Below the pieces are notes generated by a model. The model was not told the origin of the DNA. It did not search any database and worked only from the letters and a program-made list of their open reading frames with translations. From Cyclobacteriaceae bacterium (lineage in GTDB: Bacteria; Bacteroidota; Bacteroidia; Cytophagales; Cyclobacteriaceae), in assembly GCA_021648745.1 (NCBI GenBank), contig JAKISE010000005.1, forward strand, positions 1 to 64,000: a stretch of 64,000 bases of DNA. The letters run 5' to 3'. A program made the position numbers and the translations under genes. This document shows, in pieces, positions 41,825 through 52,023 of this stretch; position 1 is the stretch's first letter; each line of letters begins with the position of its first letter.

Positions 41825-44191
41825 ATGCCATTCCGAATTTTTGTATATGCCAAATTTATAACTCTTGGTATTTTTTCTCTCTCGTTATCGTCTGTAGTCT
41901 CTGCACAACAAGATAAAACTACCTTAAATGGCTATGTACGAGACGCAGCTACAGGGGAAGAGCTAATTGGAGTTACTATCTACTTACCCGAAATACAGAA
42001 AGGTGTAACTACAAATGTGTATGGATTTTATTCCATTACTGTACCTGCCGGTAAATATATAGTTAGTTTTAGCTATGTTGGCTATACTAAAGTTGAACAA
42101 GACATTGATCTAACAGCTAATACTGAACTTAATTTTGATCTTAAATCAGCAATAGAAACCATGGATGAAGTGGTAATTACTGCTGAGGCCGAGGATGCCA
42201 ATGTCACTGATTTAGAAATTAGCACTGAAAAAATTGATTTGGTGGCCTTGAAAAATATGCCCTCAGTTTTTGGAGAACCCGACTTAATAAAGATGGTGCA
42301 GATGATGCCAGGCGTAATAACAGCGGGGGAAGGAACGTCATCCTATTTTGTAAGAGGTGGTAGTGCCGATCAAAACTTAATATTAATTGATGAAGCCCCC
42401 ATTTACGACCCATCACATTTATTTGGTTATATTTCTGTTTTCAATTCTGATGTTATAAAGGATTCCAAGCTTTACAAGGGTGGGATTCCTGCTCAGTATG
42501 GTGGTCGTTTATCATCCATTTTAGATGTAAGAACAAAAGATGGGAATAATAAAAAATACGGAGGGTCAGCATCAATAGGTACTTTGGCCAGTAAGGCCAC
42601 TATAGAAGGACCCATAATAAAAGATAAGGCTTCATTTATACTCTCGGCTAGAAGATCCTATGCCGATTTGTTTTTAAAAATGTCTGGCAATTCTAATAGC
42701 GTTTATTTTTACGATGTAAATGCAAAAGTAAATTGGAAACCATCAAATAAAGATCGGTTTTATGCAGCCGCCTATTTTGGGAGAGATGCATTTAATATTG
42801 ATGGAGTTTTTGGGTTTGACTGGGGTAATGCTACAGGCACATTTCGATGGAACCACTTGTTTTCTGAAAAACTCTTTTCGAACACAACTTTTATAGCTTC
42901 TCAATTTGATTATGGGTTAGAATTAAGCGACCCTGCACTTGGCTTTAAATGGACCTCTGTTATTAATGAACTTTCATTTAAGCAGCATTTTAATTGGTTT
43001 ATCTCACCCAAAAACGAACTAGATTTTGGATATAATTTTGTATATCGAAGGTTTGAACCAGCCAACTTTAACCCAACAAGCGAATCTTCTATTTTTACGT
43101 CTACCGAACTGCAAAAGCTATACGCGTTAGATCACTCTTTATATGTAGGTAATAAGCAAACAGTTAGTAGTAAGCTTTCACTTATCTATGGCCTCCGATT
43201 ATCTATTTTTCAAAATGTTGGGCCAGGAGATGTAAAAATTTATGACGACCCTCAAAATAATATTAGACCAACGGTAATTCGAGTTGATACTTACGATAAC
43301 TTTGAATCAATCATAAATTATATAAACCTAGAACCAAGATTTTCTGCCCGATACTTAATTAATGACCTGAGTTCGGTAAAAGCATCTTATAATCGAATGG
43401 TTCAGAATGTTCACCTAATCTCTTCCGGTACGGTGCCACTTCCTTTTAACACCTGGAATCCTAGTTCAACCTACTTAAAGCCTCAGATTGCCGACCAAGT
43501 AGCAGTAGGATATTTTAGAAATTTTAAGGATAATATGTATTCGTTGTCTTCTGAAGTGTTTTATAAAAAAATGCAAAATGTCACTGATTTTGCTGATAAT
43601 GCAGATGTATTTTTTAATGAAGATTTGGCCACTGAATTTAGGCAAGGTGATTCAGAAGCCTATGGGTTAGAACTGCAGTTTAAAAAGACAAGAGGCCGGT
43701 TTACGGGGTTTGTTAACTACACATGGTCTAAATCTACTAGGTTAATTCCAGGAGTAAACTTAGGCAATCCATTTCCTTCTAATTTCGATCGTAGAAATGC
43801 CTTTAATATATTGGCTAGCTATTTATTAAGTGAAAGATGGAATTTTTCTTCAACATTTACCTATAGTACAGGCAGACCTATTACTTTGCCTACAGGGCAA
43901 TACGAGTATCAATTTTATAGGCCATCTTACATTTCAGAACGCAATGGATATTTATTGCCAGCCTATCATCGCTTAGATTTTTCGGCAGTTCTTACCCCAC
44001 TAAAAAATAAGAACAGACATATTCAAACTAAGTGGGTGTTTGCTATCTATAACGCATATAATCGGCAAAACCCGTTCACTCTACATGCACGAGATATAGA
44101 GGTTGATGATGTATCCACCGGTCAGAAGGAATTTGTGATGATTTACTTATTTCCAATTGTGCCTTCAGTAACTTTTAACCTTAGCTTTTAA
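41825..44191 (+). CDS. TonB-dependent receptor with carboxypeptidase-regulatory domain
   Basis: The 788-aa protein has a signal peptide (~1-28, SVVSAQQ), an N-terminal CarboxypepD_reg-like domain (LNGYVRDAATGEELIGVTI), a plug domain (MPGVITAGEGTSSYFVRGG, GGIPAQYGGRLSSILDVRT) and a C-terminal 22-strand barrel ending PSVTFNLSF. It imports an unknown ligand across the outer membrane. The DUF4249 gene overlaps by one base (TAATG), a standard Bacteroidota pair. Confidence 0.94.
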   Translation: MPFRIFVYAKFITLGIFSLSLSSVVSAQQDKTTLNGYVRDAATGEELIGVTIYLPEIQKGVTTNVYGFYSITVPAGKYIVSFSYVGYTKVEQDIDLTANTELNFDLKSAIETMDEVVITAEAEDANVTDLEISTEKIDLVALKNMPSVFGEPDLIKMVQMMPGVITAGEGTSSYFVRGGSADQNLILIDEAPIYDPSHLFGYISVFNSDVIKDSKLYKGGIPAQYGGRLSSILDVRTKDGNNKKYGGSASIGTLASKATIEGPIIKDKASFILSARRSYADLFLKMSGNSNSVYFYDVNAKVNWKPSNKDRFYAAAYFGRDAFNIDGVFGFDWGNATGTFRWNHLFSEKLFSNTTFIASQFDYGLELSDPALGFKWTSVINELSFKQHFNWFISPKNELDFGYNFVYRRFEPANFNPTSESSIFTSTELQKLYALDHSLYVGNKQTVSSKLSLIYGLRLSIFQNVGPGDVKIYDDPQNNIRPTVIRVDTYDNFESIINYINLEPRFSARYLINDLSSVKASYNRMVQNVHLISSGTVPLPFNTWNPSSTYLKPQIADQVAVGYFRNFKDNMYSLSSEVFYKKMQNVTDFADNADVFFNEDLATEFRQGDSEAYGLELQFKKTRGRFTGFVNYTWSKSTRLIPGVNLGNPFPSNFDRRNAFNILASYLLSERWNFSSTFTYSTGRPITLPTGQYEYQFYRPSYISERNGYLLPAYHRLDFSAVLTPLKNKNRHIQTKWVFAIYNAYNRQNPFTLHARDIEVDDVSTGQKEFVMIYLFPIVPSVTFNLSF

Positions 44192-45018
44192 TGTCTAAAA
44201 ATATTTACATACTACTAATAGTTCTGGCTTCATCATTTGGCTGTGAAAAAGTAGTTGAAATTGATATTGGCCAATCTATTCCCCAAATAGTAATTGAAGG
44301 CCTTTTAACAGATAGAGACACCACTCATTTTGTGAAAGTAAGCAGGTCAATTCAGTTTTATGAAATTGGCTTGGCTCCGGTAACCGATGCCATAATTACT
44401 GTAAATGGCGATGGAGAAACCTATAATTACACTCATAATCCTATGGCAATTGACAGTATGAATGGATACTATTTCTCTGATTTGGAGTATGCTGGAAAAA
44501 TTGGTGCTGACTATTTACTATCAGTAGATGTAGCAGGGGTAAACTATAGTGCCACCGATACAATGCATTTTGTTACTCCTATTGACAGCTTATCTTTTTC
44601 AATCGCTGCCCACATGAGTGAAGAAGATGAACAAGATGGCAAAATTTATCAATTATTACTTTATGCCGCTGAACCACAAGATACTGAAGACTTTTATCAG
44701 TTCCAGTTTTACAGAGACAGTAATCTGATAGCCTATCCAGACAATATCTATGTGTTTTCTGATGTTGCCTTAGGTTCTTCTCTTAATGGTTTGCCTTCAC
44801 CGGTGTTGTTTAGAAAGGGAGAAATGGCAGGTGTTCGAATATTTAGTATTTCTAGAGAACAGTATATTTTTTATACGGATTTGGCAAATTTATTAAATAC
44901 TGATGGGGGTATGTTTAGTCCACCCCCTGCTAATCCGAGAAACACGTTCTCGAATGAAGCATTAGGTTTATGGCAAGTTTCAGCCATTAGTGAAGATTCA
45001 ATTCGAATTGATCCTTGA
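44191..45018 (+). CDS. DUF4249 lipoprotein, partner of the TonB receptor
   Basis: The 275-aa protein has a lipobox (ASSFGC, Cys18) and the DUF4249 signature EIDIGQSIPQIVIEGLLTD near the mature N-terminus. The start codon overlaps the receptor stop by one base. DUF4249 proteins are surface lipoproteins that probably cap or assist the receptor. At 275 aa it is at the short end of family lengths as I recall them, but no frameshift is evident. Confidence 0.88.
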   Translation: MSKNIYILLIVLASSFGCEKVVEIDIGQSIPQIVIEGLLTDRDTTHFVKVSRSIQFYEIGLAPVTDAIITVNGDGETYNYTHNPMAIDSMNGYYFSDLEYAGKIGADYLLSVDVAGVNYSATDTMHFVTPIDSLSFSIAAHMSEEDEQDGKIYQLLLYAAEPQDTEDFYQFQFYRDSNLIAYPDNIYVFSDVALGSSLNGLPSPVLFRKGEMAGVRIFSISREQYIFYTDLANLLNTDGGMFSPPPANPRNTFSNEALGLWQVSAISEDSIRIDP

Positions 45019-45129
45019 TATGTCTGGCTAAGAAAACAGACTTCTGAGCTATAATAGTGAAAATAGATTTGTTATTATGGAACTAAATTTCCAGAAAAAC
45101 CATTTTAGTACCTAATCAACATTACTCCA

Positions 45130-45579
45130 ATGAAAAAGAAAACTTTGTTACTAGCAGCCATAATCTTTGTTTCACTTAGCTCACACGGCCAAAGTGGAAT
45201 GACAAAAATTGCAACTTCAAATACTGTGGAAGCAACAGTAAAGAAATTAACCAACGTTTTAAACAGCAAGGGACTTCATGTTTTTTCTGTAATAGATCAT
45301 AAAAAAGGGGCAGAGTCTGCTTCAATGGAATTGAGACCCACCACTGTTATTATTTTTGGAAACCCGGCAGTAGGAACTAAGTTGATGAATTGTGACCAAT
45401 CGATTGGAATAGATTTACCAATGAAATTTTTAGTTTGGCAAGACAAAGAGGGTAAAAACTGGGTTGGTTATTATAAACCATCAATGTTTGCAAATAAATA
45501 TGATTTGGAGTTATGCCAAGCTGTTTTAGAAAAAATGGATGGAGCCCTAGCTAAGTTTGCTTCTCTGGGAACCGAATAA
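45130..45579 (+). CDS. DUF302 domain protein, secreted
   Basis: The 149-aa protein has a signal peptide (~1-20, SSHGQ). The DUF302 domain is visible in VEATVKKLTNVLNSKGLHVF, FSVIDHKKGAESASMELRPT and IIFGNPAVGTKLM. Function of the domain is unknown; it is often periplasmic. It follows the DUF4249 gene by 111 bp. Confidence 0.85.
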   Translation: MKKKTLLLAAIIFVSLSSHGQSGMTKIATSNTVEATVKKLTNVLNSKGLHVFSVIDHKKGAESASMELRPTTVIIFGNPAVGTKLMNCDQSIGIDLPMKFLVWQDKEGKNWVGYYKPSMFANKYDLELCQAVLEKMDGALAKFASLGTE

Positions 45580-45690
45580 TAGAATTAGCTCGCTTACCGT
45601 TGACTATACCTAAGGTGTATATATTTAATTATTAATTTTTGTCTATACTTAAAATTCTATATATTACACCCCAAAGCAATGCAATAGATA

Positions 45691-46089
45691 ATGAGCGATA
45701 AAACGGAATTTAGGGCTGAATTTGATATCAACGCATCAAAAAAGATGCTTTATCCATATATTTTTTCTCCAAGTGGTTTATCTCAATGGATGGCCGATGA
45801 TGTAACGGTAAATGAAGATAAAGTATTTAATTTTATTTGGGACGGTGAAGACCATAGAGCAAAAATGGCTGCACATAGAGTTAATAATTTTGTTCGGTTC
45901 GAATTCGTTCCTAAAGAAGGAGAAGATGAAGACGATTTGGCTTATATCGAAATTCGATTGGAAATGAACGAGCTAACACAGTCTGTTTTTATTGCCATTA
46001 TAGATTACTCTGATATTGATGACGATGAAGAGTCGATGGATTTATGGGGTAGTCTTGTGGATTCTCTTAAAGAAATAGTAGGAGGCTAA
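45691..46089 (+). CDS. START-like/SRPBCC domain protein
   Basis: The 132-aa protein has a helix-grip pattern: EFRAEFDINASKKMLYPYIF, GLSQWMADDVTV and a C-terminal helix DLWGSLVDSLKEIVG. It resembles the START-like proteins of Bacteroidota, related to AHSA1. Ligand unknown. No signal peptide. Followed by a MITE-like element. Confidence 0.8.
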   Translation: MSDKTEFRAEFDINASKKMLYPYIFSPSGLSQWMADDVTVNEDKVFNFIWDGEDHRAKMAAHRVNNFVRFEFVPKEGEDEDDLAYIEIRLEMNELTQSVFIAIIDYSDIDDDEESMDLWGSLVDSLKEIVGG

Positions 46090-46097
46090 GTTGCTAA

Positions 46098-46364
46098 TAA
46101 CCTGAGTTCGACCTAAGGAATGCTATCAGCTTTAAGCGAAAGTTTCATAAACAACACTAATTTTTGCCGGACTAACGGGTTAATCCAAAGAAATTAGAGG
46201 CGGTTTAGGGAAGTTTCGATAAAGCCCAAAGGGAAAATTTCTAGTAGGCAATCTTTTGGAGATAAAAATCTAGAAATAATCAACTATTTCTTCGCTTTTT
46301 ATCTCCAAAATCTCACCCACTATCTTATTTTCTGAGAGCTACTCCTTAGGTCGAACTCAGGTTA
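46098..46364. mobile_element. 267-bp MITE-like element with perfect 22-bp terminal inverted repeats
   Basis: The ends are TAACCTGAGTTCGACCTAAG(GA) at 46098-46119 and its exact reverse complement at 46343-46364. A strong internal hairpin pairs TTTTGGAGATAAAAA (46254-46268) with TTTTTATCTCCAAAA (46296-46310), with a nested AGAAATA/TATTTCT stem. No ORF. The right end has a diverged relative at 58481-58513. It fills most of the 335-bp gap between the START-like and LptF/G genes; no clear target duplication is seen. Confidence 0.7.
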
Positions 46365-46424
46365 ATATCTAACTCTTTATTTTTGTACTTTATTTTGGCA
46401 TATTCTTTGCCATTAGGGTAGTAC

Positions 46425-48257
46425 ATGAAAAAAATTGACAAACTTATTATTAAGGCCTTTATTGGGCCTTTTATTTTAACATTTGCTGTAATTGTTTTCA
46501 TTTTGCTTACAGTGCAAATGATGAATTACGTTGACCAAATTTTTGGAAAAGATTTGAGTTATGTTGATTTAGGGGTGCTTGTAATGCATTTTGCCATTTT
46601 TCAAACACCAATTGCTTTCCCATTAGCCGTAATGCTCGCTTCATTAATGACTTTTGGTAATTTAGGAGAGAATTTTGAGCTATCTGCTATTAAAAGTGCA
46701 GGCATTTCGTTAATCAGAGCCATGATGCCCATTTTTGTGCTTGTGATTTTTGTAACCATATTGGCTTTCTTTTCTAATAATTACCTGGTTCCTAATTCAG
46801 CACTTAAAGCCTATAGCTTACTTTATGATATCCGGCAAAAGAAACCAGCACTAGATATAGAGCCAGGTTTGTTCTATGGTGGTATAGATAAGTACAAAAT
46901 AAAAGTGGAGAGCAAATTGCCCGATGGGAAAACATTATTTGGAGTAATAATTTATGACCATACTGATAGAAATGGGAACAAAGATGTAACCATCGCAGAT
47001 TCAGGAATGATGTACACCATAATGAATGATCAGTACCTCAAATTTGAATTATACAATGGATCTAATTATAGCGAAGGCAAGGGGCGGCCAACACGTGGGC
47101 GTATTCAAGACTACCAACACATAGGGCCTTTTACTAGGACATATTTCGAGAAGAGCGAAATCATATTCGATTTGTCGTCTTTTGGTATGTCAAGAACCGA
47201 TGAAGGCTTGTTTGCATCTAATCGGTTAATGCGAAATTTTAATGAGTTGAATAAGGATTTAGATTCTCTTTCAGAAGATATCATATTATCGAAAGCGCAT
47301 GTATACGATGTACCTCGAAGATTTTTTACTTACAGCTCACTAAAAAAAAGGATTGTTATACCACAGGAAATTATTGATGCAGAAGCGAAAGAAGATTCGA
47401 TTAGGCAGGCAAGGATAGACGCGCAAAATGAAGAAATGGAAGAGTTAAATAATCCAACACTTATTGATTCAACCAAATTTAAAGAAGGGAAAAAAGGGGC
47501 AGACAAAATAGTAGTTGACCCTAAAAGGAGCGATAAAAACAGAGAGAAAGGGTTAGAAAAAAAGAATAATTTACCATCAAAGGCTAATAAAAAGCTAAAT
47601 AAGAAAGAGAAAGAAAAGTTTAGTAAAAATAAGAAAGGAGAAGCTTTTAAGAAGCGAAAGCTGATTGCAAGTACTAAAATTAAGGAAAAGCCTGTAGTTG
47701 CAAAAAAATCTCAGATTAAGCCTGCTAAAAAACGGGTATCTGATGAAGAAATTATTGAAATTATTGAAAAAAAATATCAAGATAAACCTCAGCGAATAAG
47801 AACATTAAAAGCGGCATTAGCTACTACTCGGCAGGCTAAAAGTAAACTAGCAGTACAAAACAGTAGAATTGAGCAACTTAAGAAGAGTTATTTTGAATTT
47901 GATATTCAATGGCACAAGATGTTGGCTACCGCTGCAGCTTGCCTATCTATGTTTCTAATTGGAGCACCCTTAGGGGCTATTATAAAAAAAGGAGGGTTGG
48001 GCTTTCCTGTGCTAGTGTCTATCTTGTTTTTTATAATTTACTATGTAATTAGCATTGGCGGAGAAAAATATGCTAAAACAGGCATGTTGCCTGTTATTCA
48101 AGGAGTATGGGCGGCAAATATTCTGTTATTTCCAATAGGCGTATTTTTCTTGCGTCAGGCAAAAAACGATGCCCGACTTTTTGAGGTTGATTATTATTTG
48201 GTGACTGTTAGTAATCTGATTGAAAAGTTGAGAAGTAGGTTTAAGTCAAGTAATTAA
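46425..48257 (+). CDS. LptF/LptG family permease with a charged insert
   Basis: The 610-aa protein has three N-terminal transmembrane helices (~12-32, ~55-78, ~92-115), a beta-rich periplasmic domain, and three C-terminal helices (~497-517, ~527-547, ~558-577), the LptF/G order. These proteins with LptB extract lipopolysaccharide from the inner membrane. Between the periplasmic domain and TM4 (~313-495) is a Lys/Glu-rich low-complexity stretch (e.g. KKLNKKEKEKFSKNKKG) absent from the ~360-aa E. coli proteins. Confidence 0.88.
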   Translation: MKKIDKLIIKAFIGPFILTFAVIVFILLTVQMMNYVDQIFGKDLSYVDLGVLVMHFAIFQTPIAFPLAVMLASLMTFGNLGENFELSAIKSAGISLIRAMMPIFVLVIFVTILAFFSNNYLVPNSALKAYSLLYDIRQKKPALDIEPGLFYGGIDKYKIKVESKLPDGKTLFGVIIYDHTDRNGNKDVTIADSGMMYTIMNDQYLKFELYNGSNYSEGKGRPTRGRIQDYQHIGPFTRTYFEKSEIIFDLSSFGMSRTDEGLFASNRLMRNFNELNKDLDSLSEDIILSKAHVYDVPRRFFTYSSLKKRIVIPQEIIDAEAKEDSIRQARIDAQNEEMEELNNPTLIDSTKFKEGKKGADKIVVDPKRSDKNREKGLEKKNNLPSKANKKLNKKEKEKFSKNKKGEAFKKRKLIASTKIKEKPVVAKKSQIKPAKKRVSDEEIIEIIEKKYQDKPQRIRTLKAALATTRQAKSKLAVQNSRIEQLKKSYFEFDIQWHKMLATAAACLSMFLIGAPLGAIIKKGGLGFPVLVSILFFIIYYVISIGGEKYAKTGMLPVIQGVWAANILLFPIGVFFLRQAKNDARLFEVDYYLVTVSNLIEKLRSRFKSSN

Positions 48258-48278
48258 GCCTTTATTTTATGTCATCCT

Positions 48279-48309
48279 TTGTTTATCAGGTAAGGCTTAT
48301 TACTTTTGC
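48279..48309 (+). promoter_or_regulatory. Promoter of rpsO
   Basis: TTTG (48279-48282), a 19-bp spacer and TACTTTTG (48302-48309) match the Bacteroidota consensus at ideal spacing. It predicts a ~25-nt leader before rpsO (48339). Confidence 0.65.
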
Positions 48310-48338
48310 GCAACATTTTAAAATAATATTAGCTAACT

Positions 48339-48614
48339 ATGTATTTATCGAAAGACAAGAAACAAGAAATCTTCGAGAATCATGGCCGGTCAAAGTCAAA
48401 AGCAGATACAGGTTCTGCCGAAGCTCAAATCGCCCTATTCACGTTTAGAATCAGTCACTTAACGGCTCATCTTAAAACAAACAGAAAAGACTACTCTACC
48501 CAACAAGGGCTATTGAAATTAGTAGGTAAAAGAAGGAAACTTCTTAACTACTTAAAGCAAAAGGATATCGAAAGGTATCGAGCAGTAATTGCAGATTTAG
48601 AATTAAGAAAATAA
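48339..48614 (+). CDS. rpsO: 30S ribosomal protein S15
   Basis: The 91-aa protein matches S15 throughout: GSAEAQIALFTFRISHLTAHL and KRRKLLNYLKQKDIERY are highly conserved. S15 binds 16S rRNA early in 30S assembly. It is 113 bp upstream of pnp, the conserved rpsO-pnp arrangement. A terminator follows, so only part of transcription may continue into pnp. Confidence 0.98.
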   Translation: MYLSKDKKQEIFENHGRSKSKADTGSAEAQIALFTFRISHLTAHLKTNRKDYSTQQGLLKLVGKRRKLLNYLKQKDIERYRAVIADLELRK

Positions 48615-48615
48615 T

Positions 48616-48642
48616 AAAAAGGGGGCTTGTTAGCCCCTTTTT
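48616..48642 (+). terminator. Intrinsic terminator between rpsO and pnp
   Basis: A GGGGCT/AGCCCC stem with TGTT loop, flanked by A5 and T5, lies directly after rpsO. Two further small hairpins (GGGAA-TT-TTCCC at 48650-48661; GGAG/CTCC at 48664-48676) follow in the pnp leader. Confidence 0.7.
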
Positions 48643-48726
48643 GTTTTAAGGGAATTTTCCCTAGGAGGTTTTCTCCGAGCTTTTGGCGATAAGACTGCCA
48701 TGAGTAGATGTATAAAAAGTAAAAGA

Positions 48727-50856
48727 ATGTCATTAAATGTAATTAAAAAAACCATCGCATTACCCGATGGTCGCCAAATCACTATCGAAACCGGTAAACT
48801 GGCAAAACAAGCAGATGGATCTGTTGAAGTAAGAATGGGTAATACTGTATTACTTGCCACTGTAGTATCTAATAAAGATGCACGAGAAGGAGTTGATTTT
48901 TTACCAATGAGTGTAGATTATCAAGAAAAATTTGCTGCCAATGGTAAAATACCAGGTGGGTTTTTAAAGAGAGAAGCTCGTCTTTCAGACTATGAAGTAC
49001 TTATCTGTAGATTAGTTGATAGAGCTTTGAGACCGTTATTTCCAAATAATTATCACTCAGAAACTCAGGTGATGATTAGCTTAATTTCAGCAGATCAGGA
49101 TGATATGCCAGATGCATTAGCTGCATTGGCCGCTTCTGCTGCATTATCAGTATCAGATATTCCTTTCCAAGGACCGATTTCTGAAGTTAGAGTAGCTCGT
49201 ATAGATGGTAAATATGTAGTTAACCCTAAAAGAAGCGAATTAGAAAATGCTGATTTAAACATTATTGTTGCTGCTACCGAAGAGAATATTATGATGGTAG
49301 AAGGTGAGTTTGAAGAAGTTGCTGAAGCTGACATATTAGATGCTCTTAAAATTGCTCACGATAATATTAAATTACATTGTCAAGCTCAAAAAGAGCTTAC
49401 GATTGAAACTGGTAATGTTGAAAAAAGAGATTACGATCACGAAGTAAATGATGAAGATTTAGCTAAAACAATAGCCAAAGATCTTTATGATAAAGTTTAT
49501 GCCGTTTATAATTCTCAAATTGCTAAAAAAGCAGAAAGATCTGAGCAATTAAAAGCAATCAGAAATGAGTACATTGATGCATTGCCTGAGGATAGTGAAG
49601 TAAATATTGATTTACTTAAAAAATACTACCACGATGTAGAAAAAGACGCAGCCCGAAATGTTGTGTTGAACGAAAACGTTCGTATGGATGGTAGAGCAAT
49701 GGATGAAATTCGTCCTATTTGGAGCGAAGTTGACTATTTGCCAATGCCTCACGGTTCTGCGGTGTTTACTCGTGGTGAAACACAATCATTATCTACTGTA
49801 ACCTTAGGTTCTAAACTAGATGAGCAAATGATTGATAGTGCTTTAGGTAAAGGCTTCAATAAATTTATGCTTCATTATAATTTTCCTGCATTTTCTACTG
49901 GTGAGGCTCGTCCTAACCGTGGTACTAGTCGTAGAGAAGTTGGTCATGGTAACCTAGCGTATAGAGCTATCAAACCAATGTTGCCTTCAACAGAAGATTT
50001 TCCTTATACCATTCGTATTGTTTCTGATATTTTGGAATCAAATGGCTCGTCATCAATGGCAACTGTTTGTGCAGGTACGTTGGCATTAATGGATGCAGGT
50101 GTTCAAATAAAGGCACCAGTGTCTGGTATCGCTATGGGAATGATTTCTGATCCAGAAACAGGAAAGTATGCAATCCTTTCAGATATACTAGGAGATGAAG
50201 ATCACCTTGGAGATATGGATTTTAAAGTGACTGGTACTGAAAAAGGAATCACTGCTTGCCAAATGGATATTAAGGTAGATGGACTTTCTTATGATGTATT
50301 GGCCGAAGCATTAGCACAAGCTAAAAAAGGCCGCCTTCATATTTTAGGTAAAATGAAAGAGACTCTTTCTGCACCTAATCCAGGATTGAAAAGCAATGCG
50401 CCTCAAAATTATGTTATCAATATCCCTAGGGACTTAATTGGTGCAGTAATTGGGCCAGGTGGTAAAATTGTTCAAGAAATTCAAAAGGAATCAGGAGCGA
50501 CTGTAATTATAGAAGAGGTTGAAAATGGGGGTAGAGTAACAGTTTTCTCTCCAAATCAAGATTCTATGGATATGGCAGTTGATAAAATTAAAGCTATTGT
50601 AGCTATGCCAGAGGAAGGCGAAGAGTACGATGGAGTTGTAAAATCAGTTGTGCCATTTGGTGCATTCATTGAGTTTATGCCTGGTAAAGAAGGTCTACTT
50701 CATATTTCGGAAATAAAGTGGGAAAGAATTGATAAAATGGACGGAGTACTAGCAGTAGGTGAAGAAATTAGAATTAAACTTATTGGTGTTGATCCTAAGT
50801 CTGGTAAGTTTAGATTGTCTAGGAAAGTGCTACTTCCTAAACCAGCTAAAGAGTAA
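48727..50856 (+). CDS. pnp: Polyribonucleotide nucleotidyltransferase (PNPase)
   Basis: The protein is 709 aa from ATG 48727 ([18 protein letters not shown]); the frame opens at 48700. Domain order is first RNase PH domain ([21 protein letters not shown]), helical domain, second RNase PH domain ([17 protein letters not shown]), KH domain ([17 protein letters not shown]) and S1 domain ([20 protein letters not shown]). It degrades RNA 3'-5' by phosphorolysis. A terminator follows at 50877. Confidence 0.98.
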   Translation: MSLNVIKKTIALPDGRQITIETGKLAKQADGSVEVRMGNTVLLATVVSNKDAREGVDFLPMSVDYQEKFAANGKIPGGFLKREARLSDYEVLICRLVDRALRPLFPNNYHSETQVMISLISADQDDMPDALAALAASAALSVSDIPFQGPISEVRVARIDGKYVVNPKRSELENADLNIIVAATEENIMMVEGEFEEVAEADILDALKIAHDNIKLHCQAQKELTIETGNVEKRDYDHEVNDEDLAKTIAKDLYDKVYAVYNSQIAKKAERSEQLKAIRNEYIDALPEDSEVNIDLLKKYYHDVEKDAARNVVLNENVRMDGRAMDEIRPIWSEVDYLPMPHGSAVFTRGETQSLSTVTLGSKLDEQMIDSALGKGFNKFMLHYNFPAFSTGEARPNRGTSRREVGHGNLAYRAIKPMLPSTEDFPYTIRIVSDILESNGSSSMATVCAGTLALMDAGVQIKAPVSGIAMGMISDPETGKYAILSDILGDEDHLGDMDFKVTGTEKGITACQMDIKVDGLSYDVLAEALAQAKKGRLHILGKMKETLSAPNPGLKSNAPQNYVINIPRDLIGAVIGPGGKIVQEIQKESGATVIIEEVENGGRVTVFSPNQDSMDMAVDKIKAIVAMPEEGEEYDGVVKSVVPFGAFIEFMPGKEGLLHISEIKWERIDKMDGVLAVGEEIRIKLIGVDPKSGKFRLSRKVLLPKPAKE

Positions 50857-50876
50857 TCATTTTTGTAAATTGAGTT

Positions 50877-50903
50877 AAAGGAGGCTTTATGCCTCCTTTT
50901 TTT
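50877..50903 (+). terminator. Intrinsic terminator of pnp
   Basis: AAAGGAGGC-TTTAT-GCCTCCTTT followed by a T-run, 20 bp after the pnp stop. Confidence 0.85.
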
Positions 50904-51001
50904 ATGCCATAATATAATTTGTACTATTGGAGTTAATTTTTGAATTTTAGTACTATATTTACCTTCTATGATAAAATAGTGGTTTATCAAGATTCATCAA
51001 T

Positions 51002-51859
51002 ATGCGCCAACTAAAAATAAGCAAACAAATTACCAATAGAGAGAGCATTTCTATTGATAAATATTTACACGAAATTGCCAAAGTGGAGCTGCTAACAACC
51101 GATGAAGAAGTAAGCTTAGCGCGTAGAATTAAAGAAGGGGATCAGGTGGCACTAGAAAAATTGACTAATGCAAATTTGAGGTTTGTTGTTTCTGTAGCCA
51201 AACAGTATCAAAATCAGGGTTTAACATTAGGAGACTTAATAAATGAAGGGAACCTTGGGCTTATTAAGGCGGCTAAACGCTTTGACGAAACCAGAGGATT
51301 TAAGTTTATTTCCTATGCAGTTTGGTGGATTCGACAAGCACTCTTGCAAGCTTTAGCTGAGCATTCCAGAATTGTGAGGTTACCCTTGAACAGAGTAGGT
51401 TCGCTTAATAAAATTGCCAGAACATTTTCTGAATTAGAGCAATTATATGAACGAGAACCATCGGCAGAAGAAATAGCTGAGATGCTGGACTTGGCTCCTG
51501 AAGAAATTTCATCATCTATGAAATTATATGCCAGACATTTATCTATGGATGCCCCAATACATGGAGAAGAGTTAAAATTACTTGATATACTCGAGAATGA
51601 CGAGAGTGACCCTGATGCACTGCTAATGAGCGACTCTTTATATAAGCAGGTACAAAGGGCCATATCTATTCTTACACAAAGAGAGGCCGATGTAATATGC
51701 TATTATTTTGGCGTTTGTGGCACTAAATCTCTAAGCCTTGAAGAAATAGGCGCAAAACTTGGCCTTACTCGGGAGCGTGTACGCCAGATAAAAGAAAGCG
51801 GTATCCGAAAGCTTCGTAAGTCTTCACCAAGTGAAAGTTTGAAACCCTATTTGGGATAA
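51002..51859 (+). CDS. rpoD: Primary-type RNA polymerase sigma factor (RpoD/SigA)
   Basis: The 285-aa protein has region 1.2 ([19 protein letters not shown]), region 2 ([38 protein letters not shown]), region 3 and region 4.2 ([20 protein letters not shown]). It lacks the large 1.1 and nonconserved regions, as is usual for the short primary sigma of Bacteroidota, which recognises TAnnTTTG promoters. Upstream gap contains TTTG/TATATTTA at poor spacing. Confidence 0.93.
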   Translation: MRQLKISKQITNRESISIDKYLHEIAKVELLTTDEEVSLARRIKEGDQVALEKLTNANLRFVVSVAKQYQNQGLTLGDLINEGNLGLIKAAKRFDETRGFKFISYAVWWIRQALLQALAEHSRIVRLPLNRVGSLNKIARTFSELEQLYEREPSAEEIAEMLDLAPEEISSSMKLYARHLSMDAPIHGEELKLLDILENDESDPDALLMSDSLYKQVQRAISILTQREADVICYYFGVCGTKSLSLEEIGAKLGLTRERVRQIKESGIRKLRKSSPSESLKPYLG

Positions 51860-51957
51860 CTTTGTTAGAGTTGGTATGGCTCTATTTTAGTAATTTCATT
51901 TTAATGCGAAGCATTATAGAGGTTTGGTGAAATTAGTATTTATTAAGCTCAGCTTCG

Positions 51958-51965
51958 TAACTTTG
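51958..51965 (+). promoter_or_regulatory. -7 box match for trxB
   Basis: TAACTTTG fits TAnnTTTG, ~58 bp before the trxB ATG. The nearest TTTG (51923-51926) is 31 bp upstream, too far, so support rests on the -7 box only. Confidence 0.35.
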
Positions 51966-52023
51966 CAATACTTTTTAGCTCATATAAATGAGCATTTTTT
52001 TACACATTTAAGATTTAGTAATT

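Noticed and set aside
46382..46409. LptF/G promoter TTTG...TATTCTTTG
   Set aside because: The -7 has three rather than two bases between TA and TTTG and the spacer is only 15 bp.
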